A stretch of 21,851 nt of DNA. It comes from Rhodospirillaceae bacterium. Its GTDB lineage: Bacteria; Pseudomonadota; Alphaproteobacteria; MPNO01; UBA2964. Positions within the stretch are counted from its first letter, which is position 1. Each line of letters starts with the position of its first letter. Under the pieces are notes generated by a model, which had not been told where the DNA came from, did no database searches, and worked only from the letters and a program-made list of their open reading frames with translations. Of this stretch, positions 21,035 to 21,851 are shown piece by piece. Made by a program: the position numbers and the translations under genes. The stretch covers positions 1-21,851 of the forward strand of contig JABJKO010000240.1 in assembly GCA_018660305.1 (NCBI GenBank), read 5' to 3'.

Positions 21035-21851
21035 TGGATCAGCACGAGGCTCAATGCCGGAACGAAGGTAATCAGCCCCAGCATGAAGAAGGCGATCACC
21101 AGAAAAGGCGCCGTGCCGCGAAACACCTCGGAGACCGAGACTTTTCCGATGGCGCTGAGGGTGAACAGATTAAGCCCGATGGGCGGTGTCACGGCGGCAA
21201 TTTCCATATTGATGATCATGATGATCGCAAAATGAATGGGATCGATGCCCAGCAGTTTGATCAGCGGCAGGAAGATCGGCAGGGTGATCAGCAGGGCCGA
21301 GATGACCTCGAGGAACATGCCGAGGAATATCAGCAGCACGTTGACGAAAATCAGGAAAAGCCCGGCGGTCAGCTTGTGGTCGGCGATCCATTTGACCAGA
21401 CTCTGCGGTATGCCGCTATCGGTCATGGCATAGCCGAACACCGCTGCACCGGCGAGAACCAGCAGGATTGCCGCCGACGTGACGCAGCCCCGGGCGACCA
21501 CCTCCACAAAGCGGCGAAACCCCTGTCGCCTGTATTCGGGCGCTGTAATGACCAGGGCATAGACAACCGCAACGGCACTGGCTTCGGTCGGTGTAAAGAT
21601 GCCGCCATAGATGCTGCCCAGGATGATCACCGGTAACAACAGAATGTCGGTGGCTGCTACCAGGGCCTGGACCCGCTCCGTCATGGTGGCTTTTTGCCGC
21701 AACGTCTCGGGCCACTTCCAGGTACGGACGATGACGTAGAGACACAGGAGCAGCCCGAATATCAGGCCGGGGACGATGCCCGCTTCGAACAGCTTGCCGA
21801 TAGATTCGTTGGAAACCAGCCCGTAGATGATCAGCGGGATGGAGGGCGGGA
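21031..21851 (-). CDS. dctM: TRAP transporter large permease, DctM-type (5' end missing)
   Basis: The C-terminal 273 residues of a TRAP transporter large subunit (DctM/SiaM type), the sodium-driven membrane channel of a periplasmic-binding-protein-dependent uptake system for organic acids and related solutes. The frame is open to the right edge; the first visible residues, PPSIPLIIYG, are a conserved family signature. Downstream are IYGGIFTPTEASAVAVVYAL, IFLGMFLEVISALLITLPIFLPLIKLLGIDPIHFAIIMIINMEIAAVTPPIGLNLF and a final hydrophobic helix, all typical. The small permease (DctQ) and the binding protein, if present, lie beyond the window. The stop overlaps the EamA start. Fusion with the small permease cannot be judged here. 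Confidence 0.95.
   Translation of the reverse strand, partial: PPSIPLIIYGLVSNESIGKLFEAGIVPGLIFGLLLCLYVIVRTWKWPETLRQKATMTERVQALVAATDILLLPVIILGSIYGGIFTPTEASAVAVVYALVITAPEYRRQGFRRFVEVVARGCVTSAAILLVLAGAAVFGYAMTDSGIPQSLVKWIADHKLTAGLFLIFVNVLLIFLGMFLEVISALLITLPIFLPLIKLLGIDPIHFAIIMIINMEIAAVTPPIGLNLFTLSAIGKVSVSEVFRGTAPFLVIAFFMLGLITFVPALSLVLIQ

Overview
The window looks like a chromosomal segment of a GC-rich alphaproteobacterium, probably Rhodospirillales-like or another free-living (possibly marine) lineage. The basis is gene content and order: ctaG-coxC-DUF983-surf1 of an aa3-type cytochrome c oxidase locus, threonine synthase coupled to an M16 peptidase, UPF0301/YqgE, a DsbD/ScsB protein and a TRAP permease. 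The placement is inference; no rRNA or other marker gene is present.

Layout. (1) 1-2431, plus strand: tail of the cytochrome c oxidase operon (ctaG 3' end, coxC, DUF983 protein, surf1), tightly packed with overlaps. (2) 2436-4320, minus strand: a nicotinate phosphoribosyltransferase-like protein followed by a two-domain ChrR-type cupin. (3) 4458-8076, plus strand, divergent from (2): a translationally coupled operon of an M32 carboxypeptidase, an arginase and an ornithine aminotransferase. Together these could take arginine released from peptides to ornithine and then glutamate semialdehyde. (4) 8077-8497: the only sizeable gene-free stretch. It holds a 324-bp segment bounded by 26-bp inverted repeats, a nested G/C-run inverted repeat, several hairpins and a short remnant of a second alpha/beta-hydrolase gene. 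(5) 8498-12600, minus strand: SDR, alpha/beta hydrolase, nitroreductase, OsmC protein and amidohydrolase, an accessory catabolic or detoxification group. (6) 12751-14387: an MFS exporter (plus) and a VOC protein (minus), tail to tail with overlapping stops. (7) 14554-17225, plus: threonine synthase (TTG start) and M16 peptidase with a 4-nt overlap. (8) 17255-17830, minus: YqgE; 17955-20132, plus: DsbD/ScsB-like thiol:disulfide transporter. (9) 20135 to the right edge, minus: TRAP transporter large permease (partial) whose stop overlaps the start of an EamA exporter.

Most of this is well-understood housekeeping and accessory metabolism. The parts most worth a second look are the carboxypeptidase-arginase-aminotransferase operon; the apparent 12-kb separation of surf1 from thrC; and the 8.1-9.4 kb junction, where a lower-GC SDR gene lacking the usual catalytic serine sits between two direct copies of an alpha/beta-hydrolase 3' end, next to an inverted-repeat element. 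I did not find a convincing new defence system, CRISPR array, RNA gene, transposase or integrase.
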